NCBI GenBank assembly: GCA_017443265.1
Contig: JAFSOU010000062.1
Location: 1-51,703 of the forward strand
Direction: 5' to 3'
Length of the DNA: 51,703 bases
Source of the DNA: Bacteroidales bacterium
GTDB lineage: Bacteria > Bacteroidota > Bacteroidia > Bacteroidales > P3
Program-made: the position numbers and the translations under genes
Shown here: one piece after another, positions 26,996 to 36,900 of the stretch
How positions within the stretch are numbered: the first letter of the stretch is position 1
Layout: every line of letters starts with the position of its first letter
The notes under the pieces: generated by a model
The model's input: the letters and a program-made list of their open reading frames with translations, nothing else
What the model was told of the DNA's origin: nothing
The model's database searches: none

Positions 26996-28687
26996 ATGTC
27001 AGAATTTTTCACTAATCTGTGGCAGAATAATGCTGCACTTGTTATGCTTATTTGCATAATAATCCTAGTAATTCCTTTCATCGTCTTTTATGTAGTAAAG
27101 GCATTGAAAGAGCATCCCAAGGGCCTTATCCCTGCGGCTCTCAGTAATATGGGCGAGCGTTTCGGATACTATATTATGAACGCAGTGCTAACACTATTTC
27201 TTGTATCGAAATTTGGACTGCCCAAAGAAGTTGCGGGAATTATATTTTCCGTTTTTTACTTCGGCATATACATCCTGAGTTTGGTGGGAGGTATCATTGC
27301 CGACCGCACCCAGAAATATAACCGCACTATCCAATGGGGTGTAACTCTTATGGCTTTTGGATACATAGCTTTAGCCATACCATTGTTTAGCAAAGAGGGT
27401 GGCTTGATTGTTGACCATAATGGCACTTGGTGGGCGATCCTTATCTTCACTTGCGTGGCCTTGTTACTCATCGCCTTCGGTAATGGTCTGTTCAAAGGCA
27501 ACCTGCAGGCTCTGGTAGGTCAGATGTACGACAATTTCGAAGCCGAAGCCGCCAAAAAAGGTCCTGAAGCCTTGGCCGAAGCCAAAGACAAACGCGACAG
27601 CGGTTTCCAGATTTTCTACGTGTTTATCAACATCGGCGGTGTGATAGCTCCTTTCGTGGCTCCATTAATTCGCACATGGTGGCTGAAAATCCACAACTTT
27701 GTCTATAATGCCGACATGCCGGCTCTGTGTCACCAATACATTGCAGACGGTCAAGTAACGCAGAAATTCACTGAAACCATGAACAACTCTGTGATTGATC
27801 CTTCCATGCTTACCACTCCGACACAATTCAGTTCCGACTATATAGATGTATATAACACTGGTATTCACTATGCATTTATTGCATCGGCACTTGCTATGGT
27901 TATTTCACTTATAATATTCTTTGCAAACAAAAAAGGTTTCCCACAACCTGCTAAGAAAGTTGCTGCCGAAACAGCAGGCTATACAGCCGAAGAAAAAACA
28001 GCAATGGCAAAAGAAATTAAACAAAGACTTTACGCTCTCTTTGCTGTGCTTGGTATCGCTATTTTCTTCTGGTTGTCGTTCCACCAAAACACACAATCAC
28101 TAAAGTTCTTTGCAAGTGATTTTGTAAACACCTCTATGTTCCCCGCTGAAATTTGGGATTCAATGAATCCTCTATTCGTAATAATCCTAACACCTATTAT
28201 TATGATACTTTTTGCAGCTCTGGCACGTAAAGGCAAACCTGTTTCCACTCCTCGCAAAATCGCCCTCGGTATGGGTATCGCAGGCTGTGCATATCTGTTC
28301 CTGATGATATTCTCCATCATGAAACATTATCCTTCCGGAAATGAGTTTACTAGTATGGATGCGACTGCAATGGCCCAAGCTGGTCTGGCTAAAGCCGCTC
28401 CGTGGGTGATGATAGTTACTTACTTCTTCCTCACCGTGGCAGAGTTGTTCATCTCTCCGCTGGGACTTTCGTTTGTGTCGAAAGTAGCTCCGCGCCACAT
28501 GGTTGGCTTGTGCCAAGGTCTGTGGCTGGGCGCTACCGCCATCGGAAACCTGTTCATTTTCGTTGGAACCGTTATGCTCAACGCTTGGCCCATCTGGCAG
28601 TGCTGGGGAGTATTCCTCGCAATCTGCTTGGTATCTATGACAGTCATGCTCTGCATGGTGAAATGGCTCGAAAGAGTTACCCAGTAA
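26996..28687 (+). CDS. Proton-dependent oligopeptide transporter (POT/PTR family)
   Basis: Imports di- and tripeptides with protons across the inner membrane. 563 residues with about 12-14 hydrophobic segments. The family signature is present as SNMGERFGYYIM, in which Asn stands at the first Glu of the usual ExxER motif; I believe this is normal for Bacteroidetes members. The next motif is the GGIIADRTQKYNRTI loop between helices 2 and 3. FVFINIGGVIAPFVAP-type sequence occurs as YVFINIGGVIAPFVAPL (about 208-224). ELFISPLGLSFVSKVAPRHM near the C-terminus is also typical. It is monocistronic, divergent from murF, and ends at the terminator at 28708-28740. Confidence 0.92.
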   Translation: MSEFFTNLWQNNAALVMLICIIILVIPFIVFYVVKALKEHPKGLIPAALSNMGERFGYYIMNAVLTLFLVSKFGLPKEVAGIIFSVFYFGIYILSLVGGIIADRTQKYNRTIQWGVTLMAFGYIALAIPLFSKEGGLIVDHNGTWWAILIFTCVALLLIAFGNGLFKGNLQALVGQMYDNFEAEAAKKGPEALAEAKDKRDSGFQIFYVFINIGGVIAPFVAPLIRTWWLKIHNFVYNADMPALCHQYIADGQVTQKFTETMNNSVIDPSMLTTPTQFSSDYIDVYNTGIHYAFIASALAMVISLIIFFANKKGFPQPAKKVAAETAGYTAEEKTAMAKEIKQRLYALFAVLGIAIFFWLSFHQNTQSLKFFASDFVNTSMFPAEIWDSMNPLFVIILTPIIMILFAALARKGKPVSTPRKIALGMGIAGCAYLFLMIFSIMKHYPSGNEFTSMDATAMAQAGLAKAAPWVMIVTYFFLTVAELFISPLGLSFVSKVAPRHMVGLCQGLWLGATAIGNLFIFVGTVMLNAWPIWQCWGVFLAICLVSMTVMLCMVKWLERVTQ

Positions 28688-28707
28688 CACCTGACAAGAA
28701 TATAACA

Positions 28708-28740
28708 CAAAAGGCAGGCCATTACGGTCTGCCTTTTTTA
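28708..28740 (+). terminator. Rho-independent terminator after the POT gene (bidirectional)
   Basis: AAAAGGCAGGCC, loop ATTAC, GGTCTGCCTTTTTTA: a 12-bp stem with one G-T pair followed by T6. The reverse strand also has a T4 run, so it could serve the convergent membrane-protein genes too. Confidence 0.85.
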
Positions 28741-28772
28741 GTATGAGATGCGGACAATCCTGCATATGAAAA

Positions 28773-29207
28773 TCAAAAGTAATTATTAAACTGGTGTGTG
28801 AAGTAAAACAAAAGGCAAACGGCAATAGCAATTACAAACGAAAGTATCAGATACAATGTTGAATGTTTCCAGAAGAGCCTTTTGTTGGCCATTGCATCGT
28901 CCAGAGCGTCGCTGTCGCGGTTGTTTATGGCTTTTTTGACCAAAATGCTGTAGGAGAACATGTTATAGGTTACCGCCACCATTAGCAGAAAGGGCACTAA
29001 AAGCAATAGCAAGGCTGTCAGTTCGATATAATTGAACTTTGGTTCGAGACTGAAAAACAACAACACCAAAACTACGACATTGGCAAACAATAACAGCGCA
29101 CTGACGCTGGCCATAAAAAGCACCCAGCCTGCAGTTTTCGACAGATGCCGTTCGGCTTGGGGTGTTACCACTATGTTTCTTTCCTGTGTTTCAAACTGTT
29201 GTTCCAT
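28773..29207 (-). CDS. Small membrane protein, paralogue A of a four-gene array (DUF5362-like)
   Basis: 144 residues, unknown function. A polar N-terminus (IVVTPQAERHLSKTAGW) leads into hydrophobic segments at about 27-52, 62-85 and 115-138. Before the last segment lies ILVKKAINNRDSDALDDAM. The pattern [polar head, A..L.K.AGW, hydrophobic, AI...D...L..A, hydrophobic] is shared with the next three genes upstream. It is the last gene of the leftward set and lies 16 bases after paralogue B. The family name is a resemblance, not a proven match. Confidence 0.65.
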   Translation of the reverse strand: MEQQFETQERNIVVTPQAERHLSKTAGWVLFMASVSALLLFANVVVLVLLFFSLEPKFNYIELTALLLLLVPFLLMVAVTYNMFSYSILVKKAINNRDSDALDDAMANKRLFWKHSTLYLILSFVIAIAVCLLFYFTHQFNNYF

Positions 29208-29223
29208 GGTTTTTCAAAATTAA

Positions 29224-29694
29224 TTAGCTGTTAGAAAGAATCAACCCAATAAGAATTCCCCAATATGCAACTGTGTACAAGATATAGATTATCAGCAAGA
29301 TACCTGCATATTTCGACAAGCCTTTCATATTCCGTGAGGCGTGCTCGAAACGTTCGCCGTCGCAGCTGTCGGCCGCAAGACGCGCGTTTTTCGAATGGCG
29401 GAAAAGGAATATCGCCGGGGCTATGGCGAGTGGCAACAGCACTATGAAGACAGGCAACAGATATAATCCCGTCATAACGACTGGCGGGATAATCATTACT
29501 ACCATCATCAGGGAGAGACAGAACATCAAAGGGACATAGAGGCACAGAAACACTATGCCTATTATGGCAAAGATGCGCGACCACTTAGCCGCTCCGGCCA
29601 AGCTCTCCACTCCCGCCTCGCTCAGCACAAGCGGTGTGGGATTTTCAGACGTGTTGGGTAATTCCATATCAGATTCAAGCATTATATTTTTCAT
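29224..29694 (-). CDS. Small membrane protein, paralogue B (DUF5362-like)
   Basis: 156 residues. The head contains PLVLSEAGVESLAGAAKWSR and is followed by FAIIGIVFLCLYVPLMFCLS and further hydrophobic segments. FRHSKNARLAADSCDGERFEHAS precedes the last segment, ILLIIYILYTVAYWGILIG. This gene is the closest of the four to my memory of DUF5362 (LSEAG..L...AKWSRIFAIIG). It is separated from paralogue C by 273 bases packed with hairpins and sits 16 bases before paralogue A. Confidence 0.68.
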   Translation of the reverse strand: MKNIMLESDMELPNTSENPTPLVLSEAGVESLAGAAKWSRIFAIIGIVFLCLYVPLMFCLSLMMVVMIIPPVVMTGLYLLPVFIVLLPLAIAPAIFLFRHSKNARLAADSCDGERFEHASRNMKGLSKYAGILLIIYILYTVAYWGILIGLILSNS

Positions 29695-29703
29695 TAATCT
29701 GTC

Positions 29704-29899
29704 GCCCTTTCAGGGCTCATCGGTTGTGGTTGTCCTTTATACAGGGGCTCACGCCCCCGCCTGTTGTCTTGAAATTCTCCGCTCCCTTTGGTCGCTATCG
29801 AAACTGCCACTGGCAGTTTCTTCACCCCTTCGGGGTTCATTTCTCCGCCCTCTGGGCTATCGAAAAGTCCACTGGACTTTTCTTCACACCTTCGGGGCT
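29704..29899. repeat. Cluster of short hairpins with a tandem 62-bp unit
   Basis: The hairpins are GCCCT-TTC-AGGGC (29704-29716), GGGGC-TCAC-GCCCC (29744-29757), GAAACTGCCA-C-TGGCAGTTTC (29800-29820), CCCC-TTC-GGGG (29825-29835), GCCC-TCT-GGGC (29847-29857) and GAAAAGTCCA-C-TGGACTTTTC (29862-29882). The stretch from about 29778 to 29899 is two diverged copies of one unit with period 62. They lie between paralogues C and B of the membrane-protein array. Confidence 0.8.
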
Positions 29900-29914
29900 T
29901 TTACTGAATACTGT

Positions 29915-29955
29915 CCTGTAATTTTTAATTGTAAATTGTCAATTGATAATTGTTA
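29915..29955. repeat. AT-rich TTAATTGTAAATTGTCAATT-type tract
   Basis: The units TTAATTGT, AAATTGTCAATTGATAATTG and TTAATTAT follow each other just downstream (in gene direction) of the paralogue C stop codon. They resemble the tracts at 25359-25406 and 38905-38985. Confidence 0.6.
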
Positions 29956-29967
29956 ATTATCCCGAAC

Positions 29968-30381
29968 TTATTCAACATAGAACTCCATTGTGAAGAGACT
30001 TCCCATGTACCACGCAAGGCAGATGATATTGCACAGGGTGTAAAGGAAATAAAACACGATGAAGCGATGCAGTTTGTCGATGGCATTGGTCAGAGTCTCG
30101 CCATCGCCGGTGCGTATTGCGTTGTTAACCAAACGTTTGAAGCGTACCGACAGCACCAAAGCGGCTATCGAGAAAGCGCACATCAGCAGAGCGGCCACAA
30201 ATAGGCTGGTACGGAAACCGACGGTGTGAGGGATGGTGAACAAGCTTATGACAATGGCAAACACCGAAAGCACGCACATCATCACGCTGAAAATGAGCGC
30301 CCAACGTCCTGCTTTTTTCAGATTGTTTGTAGCCTTGTCGTCCAATTCTATCGTATATTTCTGATTAGTAATTTCTTCCAT
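29968..30381 (-). CDS. Small membrane protein, paralogue C (DUF5362-like)
   Basis: 137 residues. The head TIELDDKATNNLKKAGRW is followed by ALIFSVMMCVLSVFAIVISL, a second segment LFVAALLMCAFSIAALVLS, then RLVNNAIRTGDGETLTNAID and a last segment FYFLYTLCNIICLAWYMG. The AGRW and AIRTGDGETL blocks align with paralogues A and B. It begins 12 bases after paralogue D ends. Function is unknown; a cytoplasmic N-terminus is likely. Confidence 0.65.
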   Translation of the reverse strand: MEEITNQKYTIELDDKATNNLKKAGRWALIFSVMMCVLSVFAIVISLFTIPHTVGFRTSLFVAALLMCAFSIAALVLSVRFKRLVNNAIRTGDGETLTNAIDKLHRFIVFYFLYTLCNIICLAWYMGSLFTMEFYVE

Positions 30382-30393
30382 AAGTCATAAGAT

Positions 30394-30930
30394 TTAATAG
30401 TTAAAAACTATGGTTGTGTCAGCGGAATTTATGCCCGTCACCACCAATATCATTGCCAAGAAAACCGCAACCATAATCACGATGCCGGAGACAAGAAAGA
30501 ATGTTTTGATGTGTCTTGCCGAGCGCAGCAGTGCTTTGGAATTGCCTTTGGACGTTTTTTTCGCCGCAACAGCAAAGCAGAACATAAACACCGCCGAAGG
30601 AACAAGCAGAATCGACGTCCAAAGCATAATAATGCCGGTCAATGCCAAAGTTAATGGCTCCATTTCGATGTCCAGCTCATTGTCCATCAAACTAGATAAG
30701 GGCACTGAAGAGTTACCGAACGCATAACCAATTAAATACATCAGCGCAATAAGTACGCACTGCGCTATGGCCGCACGGAGCATCGCCTTGCCCGCTTTGG
30801 CATAGTTATTCACAAAAGCCTGTCCAATGGTAAATTTCTGTGGCTGAGGCGGTTGACAAAACTGCTCGCTTGGCTGTTGTGGCGGCATTTCGGTTATCGT
30901 AGTAACCTCAAAATTTGTTTCTTCTTCCAT
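30394..30930 (-). CDS. Small membrane protein, paralogue D
   Basis: 178 residues, the most divergent member. A Gln/Pro-rich polar head (PPQQPSEQFCQPPQPQ) precedes FVNNYAKAGKAMLRAAIAQ, then segments at about 60-75, 95-125 and 148-170. The KKTSKGNSKALLRSARHIKT loop corresponds to the AI...D...L..A block of the others. It starts 26 bases after the sprA stop codon with no promoter visible between, so readthrough from sprA is likely. Membership of the same family is inferred from layout more than from identity. Confidence 0.55.
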   Translation of the reverse strand: MEEETNFEVTTITEMPPQQPSEQFCQPPQPQKFTIGQAFVNNYAKAGKAMLRAAIAQCVLIALMYLIGYAFGNSSVPLSSLMDNELDIEMEPLTLALTGIIMLWTSILLVPSAVFMFCFAVAAKKTSKGNSKALLRSARHIKTFFLVSGIVIMVAVFLAMILVVTGINSADTTIVFNY

Positions 30931-30956
30931 AATATATTATATTTCAATTTATTGCA

Positions 30957-33900
30957 TCAGAACGAGAACCTTACCGTAATACCGCCTTTGGTGGTGGAGT
31001 TGGGGTACGAGTTGGAGATAAACGGTTTGTTGATAGTAGTTTCGAAGAACAGGCGCACGGTGAGCGACGAGGAGATGGCGTATTCTGCCGAAAGGCCTCC
31101 CGTCCACACTTCGGAGCCCGACGAAATCTGCGAGGTATTCTGTGCTATCTTGCGAATCTGGCTCTTGTTTTGGTTATACGAAAGGTTGGCCTGTATCACT
31201 ATGTCGCTCTTGATGTTGTGGGTTTTCTGTCCGGTGGTGATGGTGAAAGCCACGTCCTTGATGCGATAGCCTGCGCCCAAAGTGAATCCATCGCGGCTCA
31301 TCTCGGTAAGTTGGTTGTTGGAGAAACTGAGCGAGAGGGTGCGGGCGCGCTGGTAGGCGATATTGAATTGGAAGCTGTTGACCATCACCACATCCACTTT
31401 GAGGAATGGGTTGAACTGCTCTGTGAGCTGTATCTGGTCGATGCTTTCCTTGGGGATGAAGTCGTTGGAGGCGTTGAGCACGCTTTCCATGCCGTAGTCG
31501 TAATTGTCGATGTTGGCTATGGCCATGTCGGTGGTGTAGTTGCTTACGGTGTAGGTGGAGTTGTAGCGGTGCGAGAGAGAGATGTTGGAGAACCACTGTT
31601 TAAGGAATTCCACCTTGTTCAATCCGTTGTAGGTTACGCTCCAGTTGGGCAGCGGGAAGCCGAGGAAGGGCGAGAATCCCATGCTGTGCACGTCGCGGCC
31701 GAGGTATGTGGCGAGGAACGATGTCATAAGCACCTGCTGCGAGTTGGGGCTGTATCCGCCCGGGAACACCAGTCCGCTGAGGCTGTCGAAAATATATTCG
31801 TCGGTGTAGGGGTCGGGGTTGATGGCCGCCAGACGGTTGGCCACCACTGCCCTGTTTTCCAAGAACTGGGCGAACAGCTCGTCGGCATCGTTGAAAGATG
31901 TGCCTATCATGCAGATAGTTGTGGAATAGGAGCCGAAACGCGTAGGCGACAGCGGCCCGTCGATATAGCCGAGGTTGTTGTTGTACTTATAATAATAGGA
32001 CTCCTGCGAGGTGTAGTTGCGTGTGAAGTTGATGTCGATTTTCAAATCCCTGATAGGCTCCACAACGGCCTGTATAGCAAGCACATCGTTGGTTTTCGCC
32101 ATGTGAGGGGTGTTCAGCAGGGTATCTTTCGAGAGATAGTCGTTTTCAAGCAGTCCGCCCACTATGTCGCTCTGTCCGCCGAAAACGAAGGCAAGTCCCG
32201 GCGACCACAGGTTGGAGTTGTCCATACCAAGCAGCGTAGCTTGTGGCATAAAGCCAGGTATAAGAGTGCCTTCCGAGAGTGTGTATTTCACCGAGAAGTT
32301 TTTAAGTCCGGTTACAGCACGTATTGAGAAATAACCCACTTCGCGCAGTATTTCAAGGAATTTGTTTTCTTTCAGCGAATCGGCAACGGTGTCGTTCTTT
32401 GTCTCGAGCTCTTTCTTGTCTTTATCCTTGTCTTTGCCTTTATCTTTATCTATATTCTTATTTTTTCCTTTGTCCAGCTCCTTGTTTTTATCTTTGGCAC
32501 CGGGGCCATTTCTCATGCCGAGACGGTCTTTGCCTTTTCCTTTTTCGTTGGCATTTTTGGGCTGGTAGGCTTTCTTTATAAATTTGAACTTGTCGTAAAG
32601 GGTTTTCATCGTTCCGTTTACTGCAGCCGATACTATGCGTGTATTCTCGATGGTGTTGCCCAGAGTTTCAGTAGATGGTGTGCTGCCTGTAAACAGGTAT
32701 GTAGATTTGTACGACAGCGGAGTGCGAAGGAAGTCGAGGTAGGGGAAACGCTCGATGGGGAAATCCCACGTTACCGAGAGGTTTTGCGAGAAGTTGCGCA
32801 TCCTTCCGAACTCAAGAACGCTCTGCCAAACGGAGTCGTTTTTGGTTTTGGTGTCGATTTTGCCCATTGGCTCCTCCACATCGGCATTGGCGTTAGCGTC
32901 GTACTGCAAACGCAGGGTTTTGGATAAATCGTATTGCAGGTTGTACACACGCTCCCACGTAAACTGCTTGTAGTAAGTGGGTTTTATTATGATGTCGCCG
33001 GCACTCTTGTTGCGGAGCTTGGTTTCCTGAAAATCGCGGAACACCTCGGTACGGAACGACATGCTCTTGGGCTGGTAGTAGAAATTGAGCTCGCGTATGA
33101 ATTTCAGATACTTGCTTTTGAAGAAATCTATCTTGTCGAAAGGCTTGATCTGTTTCGGCGTAACGCTGAAATTGTATGTAAAACCGCCTCGGTGCTGTTT
33201 TTTGTCGTAGTATTCCACATCAACGTCCGACTGATTTTCGCCGGAGAAAGCGTATGAGAAGTTGAAGTTTTCTATCTCGTAGAAATGAGGTGTTTTAGTG
33301 GTGGCCTTGCCTGCGCGTTCCTTATGCAGATTGACAAGGTTGATGTTGGTGCGCGACAGGTGTTCGCGTGTCATGTTGCGTATGGAGTCGCGTTCTTCTC
33401 CTGTGAGATACGAGCGGATATCGCGTCGCAGGTTCACGTCGGGGTCGAGGGGGTTGTACTCCGGAGTTCCGATCTTGGTGGAGTGGTCGAAATGGAAAGG
33501 TATCTTCAACCCCCAGTCTTCGGGGAGGAACTTGTCGAGGTCGAGGTTAAGAGCCACCTCCACGTTGGCATCGTTAAGACCGTCCAAGTCGCTGATATTT
33601 TGTTCCAACGAACCGAAACGCGACGAGGTGTAGGCCCCGTAGAGCGAAAGGTCGCCAATGTCGGCAAGGTTGGTGCGAGCCAATGCCATTGCCGCAAAAC
33701 CGCTCTTTCGGCTGAAATCGCCAAGTCGCAGCTCGTTGATCCATACTATTGCCGACTTCGGAAGCATGTCGTTGCCGTCGCCGATAGACTGTTTTCGGGG
33801 ATTGCGCACACCTATCATTATCACCTTCACGGCGCCGATGTTGGGAGTGCCGAGCACGGAATATTTCTTGCTGCCGTCGTATTCGAAATAAATGTCGTTT

Positions 33901-36900
33901 TGCGAGTATTCGGTGTTGCCTGAACGTATCTGTTTGTTGCGGTTTTCCTTCACCCCCACCAGTCTTTCGAGGTCTATCTCCACGTTATTTTCTTCGGGCC
34001 ATATCACATCGTCCTCGCTCATGCTCGTGCCCCACGGGGTGAGTTTCAGCGGAATCTCGTATTCATAGTAGTTCTTGGTGAAGTCGTTGCCCAAGCGTAC
34101 AAACAGCGTAAGGTCGCCGTTTTTGAGGTTGTCGGTCTCGTAGAGTTTCTCGGCGTGTGCAAACATCTTAAGCGAGCCGAAATAACGCAGGTCGTAGGCG
34201 GCATTTTTGTAGATGGCGCGGGCGTCGCCGGAGGCAAGGTCCTCGATTTCGAGCTGCAGCGACTGTTCGTTCATCTGATAGTACGACGAGTTGCTGTACC
34301 ACTCCTCGCGGTCTATTCCCGGAGGCAGCACATAAGGAACGGGCGAACGGTAGCCGTTTTCCTCGATATTCACAGTAGAGGTGGTGAACTTGGTGTTGGC
34401 ATCGCCGCCGGTGGGAATATCGCCGGGCTGGTAGAGGTCTTGGTCGTACTTGCGCCAAGTGCCATAGACAAGCTCCAGAGTGGCAAAGCGCAGTATTATA
34501 GGCTGGTCGAACTCGCGCATAAACATACGCATAAAACGTATCGACTGATACCCTTGTATGCTGCCCACTTTCTTTTCGGGATTGCGCACAGGTATCTTGA
34601 ACTGGTACCATTTGCAAGTGGTGGTGCTTCCGTCGGGGAGTTTTATGTTTTGAGCCTCCTGAATGTCGGTAATGTAGTTTTGGCCTATGACCATATTCTC
34701 CGGTCGGAGGTCGATGCTGTACTGGTAGTAGTTCTCGCTTTCGCTGAGGGTGTTGTCGTTGTTGATGTCTTCGCCGTTGGGGTACGATGTGGCGGCGGTG
34801 GGATAGTCTTCGCCGCTGCTGCCCGATGGTGCCGAGTTGCCTTCGGCGTTGTTGTAGTATTTGTATCGGTCGTTGATTTTTACATTGGCGTTGTCGTAGC
34901 GGCTGCTGCGGAAGTAGGTGAAGTCGTCGGCGGAGGGGTCGTTGTAGGCATTGAGGTAGGCTGCCGATGTAGTTCCGAAACGCTGTGCCACGGCTTGCAG
35001 ATAGGCATCGAAGAAAGTGCGTTCGTCGCCGCTGTTAAGGCCGTCGTAGCCGATATCCTGACGCACACGGGCGTCCTCATCGTTGTCGAAAGCGTTCACC
35101 ACCGACTGAATGGTAGGCACACGGCCCCAGATAGTGGTATCTACGTTGATAATGTCGTTGCCCGTGGGCAGGCCGTTCTCGAAGAACTTGCGTCCGTCGC
35201 GCAAGATATCTTCCGACACATCGCCGAGGTTGAAATAGAGCTTGCCGCCCGTGTGGTCGGGATTGTCGATAAACGGGTCCATCAGCCAGAACTCGATGGT
35301 TTCGATGTTCTGGGTTTCGAAATCGGTGTAGTCGAGCTTGCGCATGATGCCGCCCCAGCGGGATGTGGGATTGGTCAAAGTGCCGTCGGAGTTGAGGCCG
35401 TTCACGTCGTAGTTGTAAGGACCTCTTTCGGAGGGATAGAACGCCAAGTTGAGCTCGTAGATATTGGTGGTTTCGCCTGCGGCCAGCTCTTTGTTGGGGA
35501 ACACCTCCTGCTCGGAGATGCGGCGGGCGTATGGACGGGAGCGGTCGGCGTCGCTTATGTTCGACGGCGAGTTGCTGCTATAGAAAATATCGTCGATGCG
35601 GTACCACGCCAGCCGTGCACGGTTGTAGCCATACTCCAAGTCGGATCCGATGCGGGTTTCGGGGAACATTGGGTTGGGGGTGGACCAATCCTGCGGGGTG
35701 CTTGCCAGATGCCAGCTTGCCACGTTTTTCAGGTCGATACCCGACTTGGCGCCTTCGAAATCGTCGATATACGAAGTGCCGCTCTCGCTTGTTTTCGACA
35801 TTCCGGGTATGAAATGCGCAAATTCCGCATTCAGCGTAAGTTCCGACGGTGTTTTGGTGCTTATTCCGGGCAGCCAGTCGATGGCTTTGGTGAGCCACGG
35901 CATATCGTGCTGGAACGAGAGGTCCAAGCCCCAGATGGTGTTGTTGAGCGGCTCGTCGCCGAAGTTGTTTTTCTGCGTAAGCGGCCTCTGGTGAAGGTTA
36001 AGGATGGTGGCGCCGAGGTTGAATTTAGGGTTGAACTCGTAGTTGAGGTGCATCCCCATCATACGTTTCGTCATCATACTGAACGAGTTGCTCTCGCTCG
36101 ATATGCTGATGGGAGTGCCGGAGCTGAGCACACTTTCGTTGATGATACGCACCTTACCCATCATATAATCCACGGTGTAGTCCACACCTTCCACTAATGG
36201 TATGCCACCTGCTGTAACTTTCACCGAGCCTTCGGGAATATTGAACCCGAGCGAAATTTCGCCGCTCATGGCGGTGGAGTAGCTGCCTTCGAGGTAATAC
36301 TTATCCTTGTCGGGATACTGCTGGGCAAGGGTTTTGGTAAGGGTGTACAGCGAGTCGAAACAATATTTGTTGGCCGCGGCGTCGTCGCCGAGGATTTCAC
36401 GCAAGTCTTTGCCGAAAGGTTCCACGTATGGGAAAAACACACGTCCCGTGGAGGCTTGGATGATACCCGCGCCTGTGGTGGCGTTGTCGAGCCAGTCGAA
36501 AACACCGTCGGCGTAGGGGTACTGCATGGCGTCCATGCGGTCGAGGCCGAAAACCTCTATCAGCGGAATGCCTTTCTTCGGTCCGTCGGCGAAATAGCCC
36601 GTCATCACACCGCCGTCGTCGCCCTCGTAAAGCACGTTGAGGCGGAACTTGTCGGGACTTATCTGGGTGCTTTTCAGGAAATAGACGTTTTTCATCATCA
36701 GTTTCCACAACGGGCTGCGCGTGTTGATGGTGGTGCTTTTCAACAATTTGACTACCAAAGTGTTGGGATCGACAATACCGTCGGTGGTAAACTCACCTAC
36801 TTGATACACGGTGGTGTCGCCTACAACTTGGTACTGGAAAGCCACGGCCAAAATCTGGTCGGCGCTAAGTGCTTGGTTAAGAGAGATGAAACCCAACTGC

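Noticed and set aside
28708-28740. REP-type element after the POT gene
   Set aside because: The long stem followed by T6 is an ordinary intrinsic terminator.
32399-32577. Frameshift or insertion of foreign DNA in sprA
   Set aside because: The Lys/Asp-rich segment is in frame, and barrel-type sequence continues on both sides.
34155-36197. A 680-codon plus-strand frame inside sprA
   Set aside because: Antisense to the intact sprA gene, with no recognisable domain. Similar long shadows occur over gyrA, the S8 protease and argS.
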